DNA from: Liolophura sinensis
Lineage: Eukaryota > Mollusca > Polyplacophora > Chitonida > Chitonidae
Assembly: GCF_032854445.1 (NCBI RefSeq)
Contig: NC_088300.1
Coordinates: forward strand, 23,543,608-23,607,607
Reading direction: 5' to 3'
Length of the DNA: 64,000 bases
Below the pieces are notes generated by a model, which made no database searches, had not been told where the DNA came from, and saw nothing but the letters and a program-made list of their open reading frames with translations. The translations under genes and the position numbers were made by a program. Below are positions 21,187 to 33,900 of the stretch, piece by piece. Position 1 is the stretch's first letter, and every line of letters begins with the position of its first letter.

Positions 21187-22148
21187 GTAAACCTAAAGCT
21201 CTTTGAACAGATTTATTTAAATGGTATATATGCACTGCAAAGTTACTGACAGTGATTGTCCAGGTTAGCATTTGACAGCTTTAGTTTTAACATGATTTTA
21301 AAGGCCAGCTCCATTGAGTCTGCTGACAGAGAGGTGATGGAATGTGATATATGTTCGTAACTTCGTAATTTGTACCAATAAGCTTGCGCGTTCAAACCCA
21401 GCTCCTGCTGACTCAATTGTGGCCTTCAGTCGGGTGGTTTGTCATCTACCTCACCTCTCTATATTGGCCTACGCACTGACCATTCCCATACAGGATCTGC
21501 CAAGTTCTCTCTACCCACAAACCTGACAATAGCAATGTCTGTGAAATATTAAACTTAATTACAGCTAATAACACTAATTACTTAATTTAGCTAATATTGG
21601 TATTACATGTAATACATACTTAATTTTAGCCAATCTGAGTCAATGTATAACAGCAGCGGTTTTAGCTCATATTTATTACAATTGTGCACAATTACTTTTA
21701 GCAAAGTACAAAAGTAAACACTTGACTTAAGAATTAAATCTGGTATTAAGTCCTGAAACAGTTTTGAACAACCGGGCCCAGATGTTTAGTTCTTGGTCGA
21801 TGTGGTAAGCGAGTAATACTATAGGCCATGTAGTTGGACTGTTACAGCGAGAAAACCATTCTCGTTAATCCCGTGAGGTTTGTGACCGATTTAAAATGGA
21901 CGTGTTCATGTTACCTTCCTAGCACACGCGTCAATGAAAACTTATTATTATTTTAAACAAAAATTAAATAAATCCAAGCGCGTGTAAAATGGCGCTTACA
22001 GGAAATTATAATCACATTTAGAAGGAATATAGCTTTAAATTGGACATTAGAAGTACAAAAACAAAAAACCCCATATATATATAGTAAAAGAAATGTTGCC
22101 ACCTTATAGATTCTTTATCGCCCTACTTACCTTACTGTAGTTAGAATT

Positions 22149-22356
22149 ATTCATTTATTTATTGTATCCGTGTTTTACGCCGTACTCAAGAATATTTCAC
22201 TTGTACGACTTCGGTCGGAATTATTGTGGGTGGAAGCCATGCAGGGCCCGGGAGAAACCCACAACCATCTGCAGGTTGTCACGTATGGCCGGAGAGGAAC
22301 TGGGCTTGAACTCCAAGCGACCGCATCATGGGTCATTGCCCCGCGCTGGCGTGCTC
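22149..22356 (-). repeat. tRNA-derived SINE, family A
   Basis: Tail ATTTATTTATT, then TTACGCCGTACTCAAGAATA, body GGGCCCGGGAGAAACCCACA and head remnant CCGCATCATGGGTCATTGCC. Slightly truncated in the head. Confidence 0.78.
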
Positions 22357-22470
22357 CCCCCCACCTCCACCCCCACCAAGGGCCTCTATGTCAAAATACA
22401 CACGTACAAATGTATAACTCCATAGCACACATACATTTAGTTGTCGTCATATGTCTGAAACATTGTTACC

Positions 22471-22513
22471 GGTAAATACGACGTAAAACTCCAAGCACAC
22501 ATTCATTCATTCA
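22471..22513 (+). repeat. SINE family B tail fragment
   Basis: TACGACGTAAAACTCCAAGC followed by ACACATTCATTCATTCA, matching the reverse complement of other family-B ends. Confidence 0.5.
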
Positions 22514-23212
22514 CATACATTTAGCACATACACTCACACATAATTTTACATATACCTAAAACTGAGTAAACTCCAACCAACGTTTAACCTCAACACATTC
22601 TACAAGAGTTCAGTGTTTTTCTCTGTTTTCCCCGCTTTCATTGCTGTGCTTCGTTTGCAGCAGGTAGATCCCGCGGTACTTTTGTCATGTAAGAACTTTT
22701 TATACCACAGACAACCTGTTGACGCACGTCCTACATATAAACGTCCCAGTTTGCTAATCAGACACAAAACAAAAGGCCTATATACATTCATGAGATGTTT
22801 TAATGAAAAGATGTTTTAATATACCGCGTATGTAGTAGAACGAGTCTGTATTTCCCAACTGGATAGTCCATTGTCTCCTTTGCCACAGACAGTTGGTTTT
22901 GCGTCGTGTACATTACTTAAAAAATATATATATTTTGTTGTGAAACCTATAATCCGCACTACAGAGATTACAACTAAAATTCGATTCAATCTATACAAAT
23001 TTACCAATAAGTAACGGTATACAGACATTTAATGAACTAATCTAATCAGTCTGCGATATGGCACTAAATCAGTGCGCACTTAAGACCCAAGCACAAAGTG
23101 CCATGCTTGTGGGATGCCATTATGCTACTTACAACTAGTGCTGTAACTACTACACTATACCACTATTACTGTTGTTCTGTTAATATACTACCACTACTAC
23201 AATGTCTGTGGA

Positions 23213-23331
23213 TGACCATGGCTTTTTCTCCTGGCTCTGCCCGGTCTCCTTCCACCATAATGCTGGCCACTGTCGTATTAATGAAATATTTTTAAATGCG
23301 GCGTAAAACACCAATCAGATAAATAAATAAA
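23213..23331 (+). repeat. SINE family A, body and tail
   Basis: CTCCTGGCTCTGCCCGGTCT, then CACCATAATGCTGGCCACTG, a diverged TGAAATATTTTTAAATGCGG and the tail CGTAAAACACCAATCAGATA with AAATAAATA. The head is missing. Confidence 0.75.
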
Positions 23332-23449
23332 TACACTATACACTGCTATCACTACGACTCTATACCTGCTACTACTATACCACCCCAGTGTCACCTAAAT
23401 GTATATGTACATGTAACTGTACCACTATGGTTATGACTCATGTAGCTAG

Positions 23450-23513
23450 CCCGCCGACGTACACTAAAATATTATTGAGTACGGCGTTTAACACACATCA
23501 AATAAAAAAAAAA
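23450..23513 (+). repeat. SINE family A tail fragment
   Basis: CCGCCGACGTACACTAAAAT, then ATTGAGTACGGCGTTTAACA and an A-rich end. Confidence 0.55.
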
Positions 23514-25056
23514 TATTTAGCTAGATCATAAAGATATTTTATAGCGCATACTGTCCTAGACTTGCTTTACAGGAATGAACTGTTGGAAATATAGCATAAG
23601 TGTACACGCATGATCGCTATATTTCGGGTTTAGTAGCGAATGGAGGTTTTAGTATAGATTAAAGAGGAGTGATTTGTCCTATCCATTCACTGTGATTTAG
23701 GGTTGCTGTCGCGCTGGAGTCCCCGAAATGTTGACAAATGAGGTAAAGTGTTCGAATCCAGCTAACTGGGTGGAGATTTTGCATCATGAGATATCATGTG
23801 TGTTGAATCTACTGTATAGACGGAGTGCATGGTTTTATTGACTGAGTAAGATATTTTTCAATAAGACAGCTTAAAATGGAAACAGTAGTATATATATCGC
23901 ACGGGCAGTGTAGTTGTAACTATAACCCACGAAATCCAAGAAAGACAAAATTTAAATACGATGTAAGGCAATCCCATAATTGATGTAAATCCTTGGTATT
24001 TTCTCGCTTTCCTGTGCAAATATATTTTTGAACACGGCATTTATTTTTTCAGTGCTTCGCTGGGATGATATCCTGGCTTAAACAACATCTGCTGCCACCA
24101 GCTTTTGAACACTCCATAGCGTTGAGCATGCTGAATGTAGAAGAACTGCCTTCGCATGTTTGTGTCCGGGACGTTGAGTACTTGTATACTGCATGCTTCG
24201 CGGAGGATGAACTGTGATGATGGTTGGCGTACTTTGTACAGGACTGTCACTTAACAGGACACACAATTCACAGACAATTAACTTAATTAATTAATTAAGA
24301 CAGTTGTCTCTCATTTTCATTCACCAGGTGGCCTTACTTTGACCATGGTAGAAATTTACAGAGCCGATCTGAGATACACTATATAGGATATAACATCCAC
24401 TGCAGCATGATCCCCGTATATCTTTGTAGTCGACTAGTCGACTGGGATTGAGCGTCTTCAGAAACTTTTGATTTTATTGGTATAACTTTTGTTAGGCCGA
24501 TACATGTTTGGTGGCCAGGATGGACAAGGGGGACTATATGTGTATACGTTGTAGAGCCATATTGAAATGCCTTTCTGTGCATAAAGGGAAGCTGATGTGT
24601 GCATATCTAGGAAGAGGACATTTTGTCGTTGATATTTTGGATTAAAGCTGTTGTGCATAGAGTTGAAAAAAAATTATGGATGCACCAATTCAACTGGACA
24701 ATCAAATTTGAGCTTACAGCGACGGGATAACTGCAATTTCAAGAGAGCTTGGTTAAAAACACGATTATGTGCGTTTAAAAGTAAGTCCCACGACTTGCTG
24801 ACAAAAAATATGCTATATAAAAGTAGACTCACAAGCTGGCAAATTCAGGATAAACTTTTATGCAGATGTTTATGTAACTGAACATCACATTATTCCTCTG
24901 CTCTAGTGGTCAACCCGCTTCATACATCGGTCATGTCAGATATTAGTATTGTCCGGTTGGCACAATGACCTATAAACCCGCAGATTACACATAGTTCACT
25001 CAACTATGCATGGAAGTTGCTTGCACGCTTCATGGTGGACTTGTAGCACCGCGGCG

Positions 25057-25354
25057 TTACACAACAGTGTACGGGGGAGCATATATGATTACTTCAGTAA
25101 ACTCTCGAAGACACATGGAACAAACGCTTTTAAAAACGTTCAATGACAGGAAAATGTCCCATGGCTGAGAGTGGTGCGGTGAGGAGGAACATTTCAAAAT
25201 GAAGCATAAGCGTGCCACAGTGGTACAGTGTTCAGAACATACACAATAGGCCATGCAATTAGGCGTTACGTCTTGATGGTTGCTAACCCATTTCTTATCA
25301 AAGGGCGCTGTGGTTTTCTGCCGCGGTTTATAAGGTATCACTACCCGGTCCGCC
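25057..25354 (-). other. Unassigned open frame starting ATGGCGGAC
   Basis: On the minus strand an ATG at about 25354 opens MADRVVIPYKPRQKTTAPFD and continues for about 98 codons with several Cys/His residues. It lies in a slightly GC-richer patch. I recognise no domain and no splice structure. It may be a chance frame or part of a repeat. Confidence 0.2.
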
Positions 25355-26273
25355 ATCCTGTATGATGGCCTTATTTTCAAAACGACGTGGAACGTCCATA
25401 AAAAAATACAGCAATATATTCTCAAGGTTTGCTTGAAGCTACTTTGTTACTTGGGGCTCATCATCTTATTAGCAAAATAACCCAAAAATTGATGGGGCGC
25501 ATGTTACAATGCTGTCCATATGCATGGTTCTTGGGGTGTCATGGCTGCATGTATGTCGTCTTCGGCGGCACGGTATTTCAGTGAGTCAGCACATTACTGT
25601 CATGCATGTTGTATCACTAACAGAGAATAAACATGATATCGAAAGCTTTTGATTGCGAAAGAGTATGTGTTGTTGATGTTTTTATTATCTGTTATTTATT
25701 TTATTCCTAAATGTGTAATATCTGCACCTGCTTGGTGTATTTCGATCACATATATAGCCAGATCCCAGAGAAAGCTAGAGCGTCTGCAGTTTCGATTCTG
25801 AAAGTTTTTCCTGCAAAGGTAAAAAGAGATCCTATATAGAATCTGAATATAGTTACCCTAGTAACTTATGCTACTTTGCGGTGGCAAAGTGAAACTATGT
25901 TAATATGTTCACGAAGAGTTATACACTTATTATAGTTCAATGTGTGTACCAATTATGTCTCTGGACCCAAGGGCCATAGGACCAGCTGATTGAAACAATA
26001 TACATGTAATTATACTTTGGTAACATATGTCTCATTCGGTGCTGGCCTGTAAATTAAAATCAAGTGGTGATCAGTCCACCATATGTCTGTGGAACCGGAT
26101 AGTGGATACTAATTGCCTGAGAAGGAAAGTATATATACATATACATGTACCTGATATATGTAATGTAATTTACACATACCACATGTCAGGAATTTGGCTG
26201 ACTTCTCAGAAGACAGTATGCTCTTGGTCGCCACTGTGCCCAGCTGTCACCTTAAATCAAATAAGTGTTAAAG

Positions 26274-26480
26274 GGCCTCCGTGGCCGAACGATTTAGCGT
26301 GCTCATGTTGGCTTCCTCTCGGATCGTATACTTGGGAAGGCTTTCCACCGACCTGCGGATGATCCTGGGTTTCCCCCGGGCTCTGCCCGGTTTCCCCCAC
26401 CATAATGGTGACCACCCTTACACCCGTGGACTATTCTTGAGTACGGCGTAAAACACCAATCACATAAATAATTACTTATT
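26274..26480 (+). repeat. tRNA-derived SINE, family A, near full length
   Basis: Starts GGGCCTCCGTGGCCGAACGA (A-box-like head), has body CCCCCGGGCTCTGCCCGGTT and CACCATAATGGTGACCACC, and ends TTCTTGAGTACGGCGTAAAA then CACCAATCACATAAATAA. Confidence 0.82.
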
Positions 26481-26587
26481 TAACACCAATAAATAAATAA
26501 ATTGGTGTTAAACGTCGGCCTCAGAAATGTTTCACCCATTCTGCCAGTTTCATGGGTGGAGGAAACCGGACTCCTCGGTGTTGATTT

Positions 26588-26937
26588 TATATTTATATAT
26601 TTATTTATTTGATTGCTTTTAACGTCTCAAGAATTTTCTTCTATACGATTACTATCAGTTTTATGGTTGAAGATAACCGAAGGTCCTGCACACATGCAGA
26701 CCTAGCGATTTATTTATTTATATCGGTGTCTGACGTCGTACTCTATTTCACTCAAACCACGGCTGCCACCATTATCGTGAGAAGAAACCAGGCGAAGCCC
26801 GGGGGTAAACCACGACCGTCTGCAGGTCACTCACAGGCCTCCCATATTCGGCATAAGAGGAAACCAGCATGAGATGGAATTGTATTCACGGAGACCGCAT
26901 TGGTGAGAGGCTCCTGGGTCATTGCACCGCGCTGGCA
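26588..26937 (-). repeat. SINE family A, one fragment plus one fuller copy
   Basis: 26588-26690 is a diverged tail piece (TTATTTGATTGCTTTTAACG). 26709-26937 is a fuller copy with GAAGCCCGGGGGTAAACCAC, GAGACCGCATTGGTGAGAGG and head CTCCTGGGTCATTGCACCGC. The first may be the displaced tail of an older insertion. Confidence 0.75.
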
Positions 26938-28129
26938 CCCTTTACACATACCCACGCACACCTACACACACACAGCAGCAGCTGAGGGACATGTCTCGAA
27001 GCCATTGACCACGAACCGCTCCCTCGATTTTACATTTAAGAATTGCGTCTACATTTATGACTGATTGCCTCTTTATTTGATGTCAAGAGGACTTAATGAG
27101 AAAGCTGAACTGTTGTTATAGAAATGTTTATCAAAATTTCAATTAATTCGCCATTTCCTTTGCTTTCTTATCGCTTTCACAATGTTAAAATATAATATAA
27201 ACTGCATATATTGAGCTGCTAAATACTATAGCACTTATCAGACAACATGAAAAAAATTTCCAGCCAATTTCGTTACGTCTCTTTTATCAAGCAGCAATCA
27301 TATAAATATTTCGAACTGCTATAGGCCTATGCATGTATATCAAAGGCTATAGAAATATAGCCGACATTATTAAATCCCGTTGTAATTCCCTTTTTATTAC
27401 GATCGTATTGGGAATATATATTTCGGCGCATTTGGAACTGTACAACAGCTACATGTATATATTTGATTATTGCATCGCAATGCAAGCAATTTTTGTGCGG
27501 CAAGTGTACATGAATGTATACACCAATGTATTTGGTGGGTCGGTATTTGAACAGAACAAAACCAATTCATTAACTGCTGAATTGTTCAGAAATAACATTT
27601 TAGTTTCATTTTTCGCTCTCCAGAAGCTTCAACTGCAACTTGTCAACATTATAGAGTACAATTTTACATTATTGCTCTTCGGGGAGAGAAGAAACCCCAC
27701 ACCGGAAGCTTGTTTTATTAAGCATTGAACTTTCATTATAAATGTCTTAAAATCCTCAAATATATGGTAATGTTGAAACTGTCGGGCTGTTGATATACTC
27801 CTGTTGTGTGCAGGGTTTGGTGTTCCATGATAATAACAGAACGTTGGGTGGGATAACATTTTCAAGGCTCATCACCCTGACCGAAGTTTTAAAAAAAAAT
27901 TCCAAATATGGCGGACGTTGGTTTGGTTTGCCCGATTCAAAGTTCAAAAGTTTGCGCGAGGTTTAATTCCTCAGACAAGTTCAGTTATATAATAAATATC
28001 TCACTTTGAAGTGTATTGTACATTATGGAGTGGTATTGTACGAGTTGATGCTGTGTTGAAAATCCGTATTAGACGAGACGATGGAAAAAAACCAATAATC
28101 TCTGGTATAGTCTCTTTAAGCAATGCACG

Positions 28130-28157
28130 TTTTTTTTTTTTTTTTTTTTTTTTTTTT
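28130..28157. repeat. Poly-T run
   Basis: About 28 consecutive T on the plus strand. It could be the poly-A tail of a minus-strand retroinsertion, but no parent sequence is recognisable next to it. Confidence 0.7.
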
Positions 28158-28590
28158 GCATCTTTCTCTGCAGCTGTACTTCCGTATACAATATAACGTC
28201 GTAATTAAGGTACAACCAGTCTGGTGTGTTTGGCAATAGATAACACACTGCATGGGCTACTCTTAATTACAACAAGAATGTGCGCGGTGATTAAGAAAAC
28301 AAAACGTTTTGATTGCATCGTTAACTGTGTACCGAGTGAAATAATTAATATTTATCAGTATGTTTCATTCTGTAGGCCTTCTAACATTTTCAGCAGTTCT
28401 CCTGACAGATGATTTCATTCGAGAATACATTCTGAATAAAATGCTGCTTTGATGTAGGCCTATATATATTTGCTGTAGTATTAAACAGACACAGTTGTAA
28501 CACTTTCAACACGTTTGCATGCTACAGTATGCTTCACTAACCAGGGTATAACACTCCGAGGATGGGTATTGTAACCCTATATATATTCAT

Positions 28591-28662
28591 AAACATTCCA
28601 AATATGAATCTGTTAACTTTAACAGAAAGTCTGTTGTCCTGAGTGATGCTACAATGTGTTCA
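28591..28662. repeat. Solo arm of the 58773-type MITE
   Basis: ACTTTAACAGAAAGTCTGTT and CTGAGTGATGCTACAATG match the arms of the inverted-repeat element at 58773-59026. I cannot find the partner arm nearby. Confidence 0.6.
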
Positions 28663-28989
28663 CAAGGTTGCACTTTTTTCAAAAACCCACAAATTTCTGA
28701 CATATTTTAACTAGTGCAAGACAATTAACAGTACAGGAAACGGATGGTGTGTCACCAGCCTATGATGTTGTGTGCTCTAGTGAACACAATGAAATGTGCG
28801 TAGAACTATGTATTAAAATAAAACCAGAAATAACTGTAAAAAGAATAAGCAAAATTAAACTTTGCTCAGCAGAAGCAATTTAGTGTCAAGCTGCGATGAT
28901 TTTGCAGCTTTCATAAATGTTTTCCTTTTTCGCTGCTATATCCATGTCTTTTTTGTCAAATAGTGTGACGTTTTTTGCTATGATCAAAC

Positions 28990-29262
28990 GACGATTGGTG
29001 TTTTCCTAATCAAGCGATGCATGATGTTTTCCTGATCAAGGGGTGCATGATGTTTTCCTGATCAAGGGGTGCATGATGTTTTCCCTAATCAAGCGGTGCT
29101 TGATGTTTTCCTGATCAAGCGGTGCATTATGTTTTCCTGATGAAGCGATGCATGACGTTTTCCTGATCAAGCGGTGCATGGCGTCTATCTGGTCAAACGC
29201 AGCCTGACGTTTTCTTGACCAAGCCATGCATAATCCATGGCGTCTATATGATCAAACATGGC
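28990..29262. repeat. 26-bp tandem repeat, about ten copies
   Basis: Unit TGATGTTTTCCTGATCAAGC then GGTGCA, 26 bases, with most copies differing by 1-4 bases and the right end more diverged. The TGATCA palindrome is kept in most copies. Confidence 0.85.
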
Positions 29263-29961
29263 ACAGCGATTTGTTGCTCGAGGAATTTTGTACATCTTCC
29301 TGTGTGACAACAAATACCAAAACCGTTGAAAGCAAAGTGACAGGAAAGTCTCAATCTGAGATAATCATATTTAAACACTAGCTTAAAGATGGCGTGATGC
29401 TTTTTTTCCTGTGGCTGAAACATAGGTTAGGCCTTATTTCTGAAACATGAAACTATCCAGACTTCATCTTATCCAGACTAAATATTGACATTTACTACAC
29501 CTGTACGTGGACACAAATTGTGCTTATAGACCTACCTTTGGCACTTGACTCCCAAAACATTTTGAATCTGTGGAGTATGCTATAAAACTAAAATAATGAC
29601 CTATATAAGTACATATTATTGGTCATGAATATTTCTCAGGCCACCAGAGAGGCATGTTTTGTTTCTATGTTTTGGGTCACACCTTGCCGTGTTACTGCAC
29701 AAACATCCGCAAACATGGGTTCATGTCGTATTGAAAGGTGCACGTAAAAGAATGGTGAGAGATTTATGTTGTTTCTGTGACAGCTGTATATATGTGTTTG
29801 TGCGTAGGGGGCTTCACCTGTATAAAGGACGTTCAACAGATGTGTGTAGGTATATTACACGCTACACTTCCTCTTGCTTTTCAGTGATCTACTTTCACCG
29901 CGACTGCCAGTTGTAGGTTTGCACTTACTAGAAGCATTCTGCATAAGCATCAGTGACCATC

Positions 29962-30015
29962 ATGGAAAATCCAAAGCCAATGATCGCAAGGCACTCAACT
30001 TCACTCAAAGAAAAG
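29962..30015 (+). CDS. Candidate short first coding exon
   Basis: ATG in good context (catcATGG) opens MENPKPMIARHSTSLKEK before a strong donor (AAAG|gtaagg), phase 0. A possible next exon is 30915-30935. I cannot identify the protein. Confidence 0.3.
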
Positions 30016-30914
30016 GTAAGGTCGTTTAATTACAATCGACCAATGCCCTTGTTAAAATATTTAACGCAAGATGTTAATTATAAGTCTGCTTTATTATCTC
30101 CTATGGATCGGTTTTGACATTACTGGCGGACATTTTCTAGCCCGGTGCCATGTGCGCTGAAATCGGATTACTGTTTTCTACACTAATTTCTAGACTAGAA
30201 TTTTACGAATACTATATTGTATATAGTTCATATATATATTGTTTTCCTGCATGCGGCTATGAAGTAACATTCATTCGCATCATGTCTTTTTTTCCGAAAT
30301 GATTTTATCTAAGGTGTATCATAATTATAATCTTTAGGGTCAAATTCGTTGAAAACATGAATCGATTGGAAAAACAGTACATATGCCGTCCGTACTCGCC
30401 ATTTGAAATGCTTCAGTCCTGCTATTCTGCCTTGACCACTATAAGGTCGCGGGTTCAAATCCAAAGTGTCACTGAGTCTATATCGAGCACCTGGCAACTT
30501 TCTCTAGAAAGCTCAAGAATATATGCAATTCCAAACTCAATTCAACGCAGATAGTTGAGGTAGCATTTCGTGGCGCCACAATATATCGGCCAATGGTCAA
30601 TGGCCAATAATGTTATGGGTTCAAACCAAACTCTTGCTAGTTTGACGGTTCTGATATCGAGCAGGGTGTAAATCATCAGAATGCGCAGATTTTCTTGCGC
30701 AACATTGCTCATGCCAAATATCAAAATAATAATAAAATATTATATCGCTTATAACACCAAATGTTATATCGTAATATCAAAGTGCTTGGAATTAAACTGT
30801 AGTACAGTTAGATAATGATTTCCATGTTATGGCCGTCGATCACAACGGTAAACACAGTACCAGAAATCGTAGTCCTGGGCCATCACGTAAATTTCTAATT
30901 TTTTTTCTTCACAG

Positions 30915-30935
30915 GGCTTTCCACTCACTCTATAT
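30915..30935 (+). CDS. Candidate 21-bp microexon
   Basis: A strong polypyrimidine acceptor (ttttcttcacag) and donor (TAT|gtgagt) frame GFPLTLY. The phase is compatible with the candidate exon at 29962-30015. The evidence is splice signals only. Confidence 0.2.
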
Positions 30936-30939
30936 GTGA

Positions 30940-33900
30940 GTTTCTGGACCATTGCAATGGATATCAATAATGTAACCCAAAACAATATGCCACAGTTTCC
31001 TCAAATCCGTTCAATTCGTTTTGTTTCCAGTGTAGGAACGGCCTGAGTAAAACAGTCAAAATGTTGTGTCTCCCCCCGCTGACAACTAGCCCTGCCTCCG
31101 ATGGTATCCACATAGAAGAAATCCCATTCTGCTGCAACGCCTCCGAGGTCGGGCTTATGACGCCACCTCTTGCCTACAGTAAACGAAGTTTCCAGAAAAC
31201 TTGATGCGGAATTCCTGCCAATTTGTTGGTCAGACTTTTATAGACTCTCACATTTTCTGTCAGCATGGCTATGGTGCTCTCTATTAATTTTATACGCAAG
31301 GACCACGTGGGCTGAGAACTGTATGTGTACCTGTGAATTCCATCTGACATAAGCCTATCTGCATGCAGGCCATAAAGCATGCAATGTGTTCTGCAAATAT
31401 TAGCTATTTGCAAATATTAGCTATTATCATTATAACAGGCACGTACATGGTATCTAATCGTCTTTTTTGGTAACTAAGCGAAAAATTCACAAAATAAAAC
31501 TGTACACTGATATCGACGTTTGGAGTTTGCTCTCAACTATGGAAACCGGATAAGGCCATCATCGTACTATAGTTTCATCACTCGACGATGTCATCACTTC
31601 GTGCCATCGCCGAGCCATATCCAGCAGTATTATATACCCGTATACCCGTCAAAAAACAAACCCAACTATATCGACAAATATTGTATATGGTTATAGAATG
31701 GTGAATGAAAATCAATGCGTTTTCCATAAATACTAAACAATGTGGGCGTATTTGCCTTGTGCACGTTGTTCACTTTTATCAACATTATTTCATCGCCATG
31801 CACTTGGCTGATATACCTATATTCTCACTGTGACGGCTGTAATAAAAAAGCAATGTGTAACATAAGATAACATAACCGTACATATATACATTTTGCAAGC
31901 GACCAAAGCTTCGGAAAAAAGTCTGAAAAAATCGTACTTTCTCAAACGTGTTTTGGGTGATAACTATTTGCCTGAATTGCCTACTTAGCGACTAACTTTT
32001 GCCTGTATACCCGCCTTAGCTATGTATGTTTGTTGATTAGTCAAAGTGAAATTGCAACGCTTGAAAATACCGTTAGGTGAATTAAAGGAAACAACACAAA
32101 CTAATTTGACTAATGTTTGTTCCTTTTATTTATGAATGAATCAATATTTCATTTTCACTTCATATATTAAACTTGACGTCCAAGCTCCCGATAAACAGTG
32201 TCAAAGTTGATCGCCTTTGAGTTTTATTTCCTGTTTCGGCTAGACTATAACAAAATGTACATACATGTATTACACCTAACTGTCTACTGTGTGTCAGTCA
32301 AGAGTTAATGGGTATCATTAATGGATAAGTAAGGCGACCCGTTGGGCCCACAACTTCCCTTGACATGGCAATACTCAACCCAATTAAGCTGTCAATACCC
32401 TCTACAGCTTTGGTCAAGTATTTGTTGACCAGTGCACCAGATATAAATTGTGGCCTTACTGAAAAGAAACACAGGGACAGAAAACTTGAAAATATGTCCG
32501 ATTTATAGACAAAGAAGTTCTCTATTTCTGTATTGTGGAACATTTCCAAAAACTATTTTTATTTCCAAATTATCCCAACGCTAAACCAAAAGTATAGCCA
32601 TCATAACGCACGCAGTTTATATTCCTTAAATGAATATAAATTTCGCAAACAGACGTGCATGTTAGAGGCAATTAAATGTCACAAGATATTACTTTCGGTA
32701 CTGAAACTTACAAGTTTTCGGTAGAATATCATTCCACGTTCCAAGCAAACCTCACAACACCTTTCTAAAACCAATAGAACTCTCATAATCAGGAAACATG
32801 GGCAAGTTAGTCATGGACGAAATTTATGGTCATTTATAGAGTATGTCAAACTTTCATGCGTATTGCAGCGCACAGTTTGAGACCAGTGCTTTTTCAATAA
32901 TATCATACTTCTTAATTTGAGACTGCCTTCCTTAACGGACATCATAATAATCCAGATCTCTGGGAGCTCGTGTTTCCCGCATGCACCATAAGACTGCCAG
33001 TCGACAGGTATACAAGTGAAAATTTTTTGAGTTTACAACATTGAACACCAAATGAATAAAATCAGTCGAGACAGTTGATAGCTACTATGACATAATCTTT
33101 CAGCCGTGGTGATCTAAGCAAATTGGAAAATTTGTTTCCACTGGAAAGTTTCAAATAAATACCTAAACAAAGTAATAATTTTTGGACGAAGTGTTATTAT
33201 AATGCCGATTCTCTTCCAGACTCAGAAAGCCTCATGCAGTCTCTGTGGCGAACATGTCCTGCTGTGAACCTCATGCGCGGTCGAGAGTCTGAATCACGGT
33301 AGTAGCAGTTTCAAACAGATCAAGTAGTAATTGGATAAAAACAATGGCTGTCATCAGGAGTTACACGACCAATTATCGACTCTGTCAACATTTCTAGCGT
33401 TGGCCACAAACTGTCATGCATCAGGAATTCAATGACAGCCAATTCAAACATGTATCGTATTTTATACTTTATGCAAAGTGTTATATAGATCCTCCGTTCC
33501 TTCCTTTCATTCGGTTTTTTTTTTTTGATTTTTTCTTTGGCATATATTCTGGAATTTAAAAAAATGTCAACAGTATTTATTTATTTTTAATGACAATAAA
33601 GCAAATGTGTACTTTCCGGACTACGAGATTTTCTCACATCAACAAGACTGTTGCCCCCAGAAACTAGTGTTCTTGAATTTATGCAAGTACTCTTTCTTCA
33701 AATAAGTAAAAAGGAAAAAATAGACTGCATTCTTAATCGTGACAGGTATATTTAATCTTGTATTATAAACATACCTGATGGCTTTGCAAAAATACTGTAG
33801 CAGACAATTGCTGTATTTTTAATTAATTAATCCATCTTTGCCAACTGCAGGTGTGTTTGATTACAAGACAGTTTTATCACGAGCTATAAATATATCCCAT

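Larger units (their letters stand above)
26940..29960. other. Non-coding stretch
   Basis: AT-rich. A poly-T run at 28130-28157, a half MITE at 28591-28662 and a 26-bp repeat at 28990-29262 are the only structures I see. An open frame at 27333-27728 has no recognisable content. Confidence 0.5.

Noticed and set aside
27333-27728. 131-codon plus-strand frame
   Set aside because: AT-rich composition with no recognisable motif, no splice context and codon use like the surrounding non-coding DNA.
27908-28009. ATGGCGGACG-initiated 33-codon frame on the plus strand
   Set aside because: The start context resembles a first exon, but the only donor nearby (GAG|gttta) is weak and the frame ends in an AT-rich tail without a recognisable motif.
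3945-29262. CRISPR-like arrays suggested by regular repeats
   Set aside because: Repeat units are contiguous, without unique spacers, and the DNA is clearly eukaryotic. They are tandem repeats.
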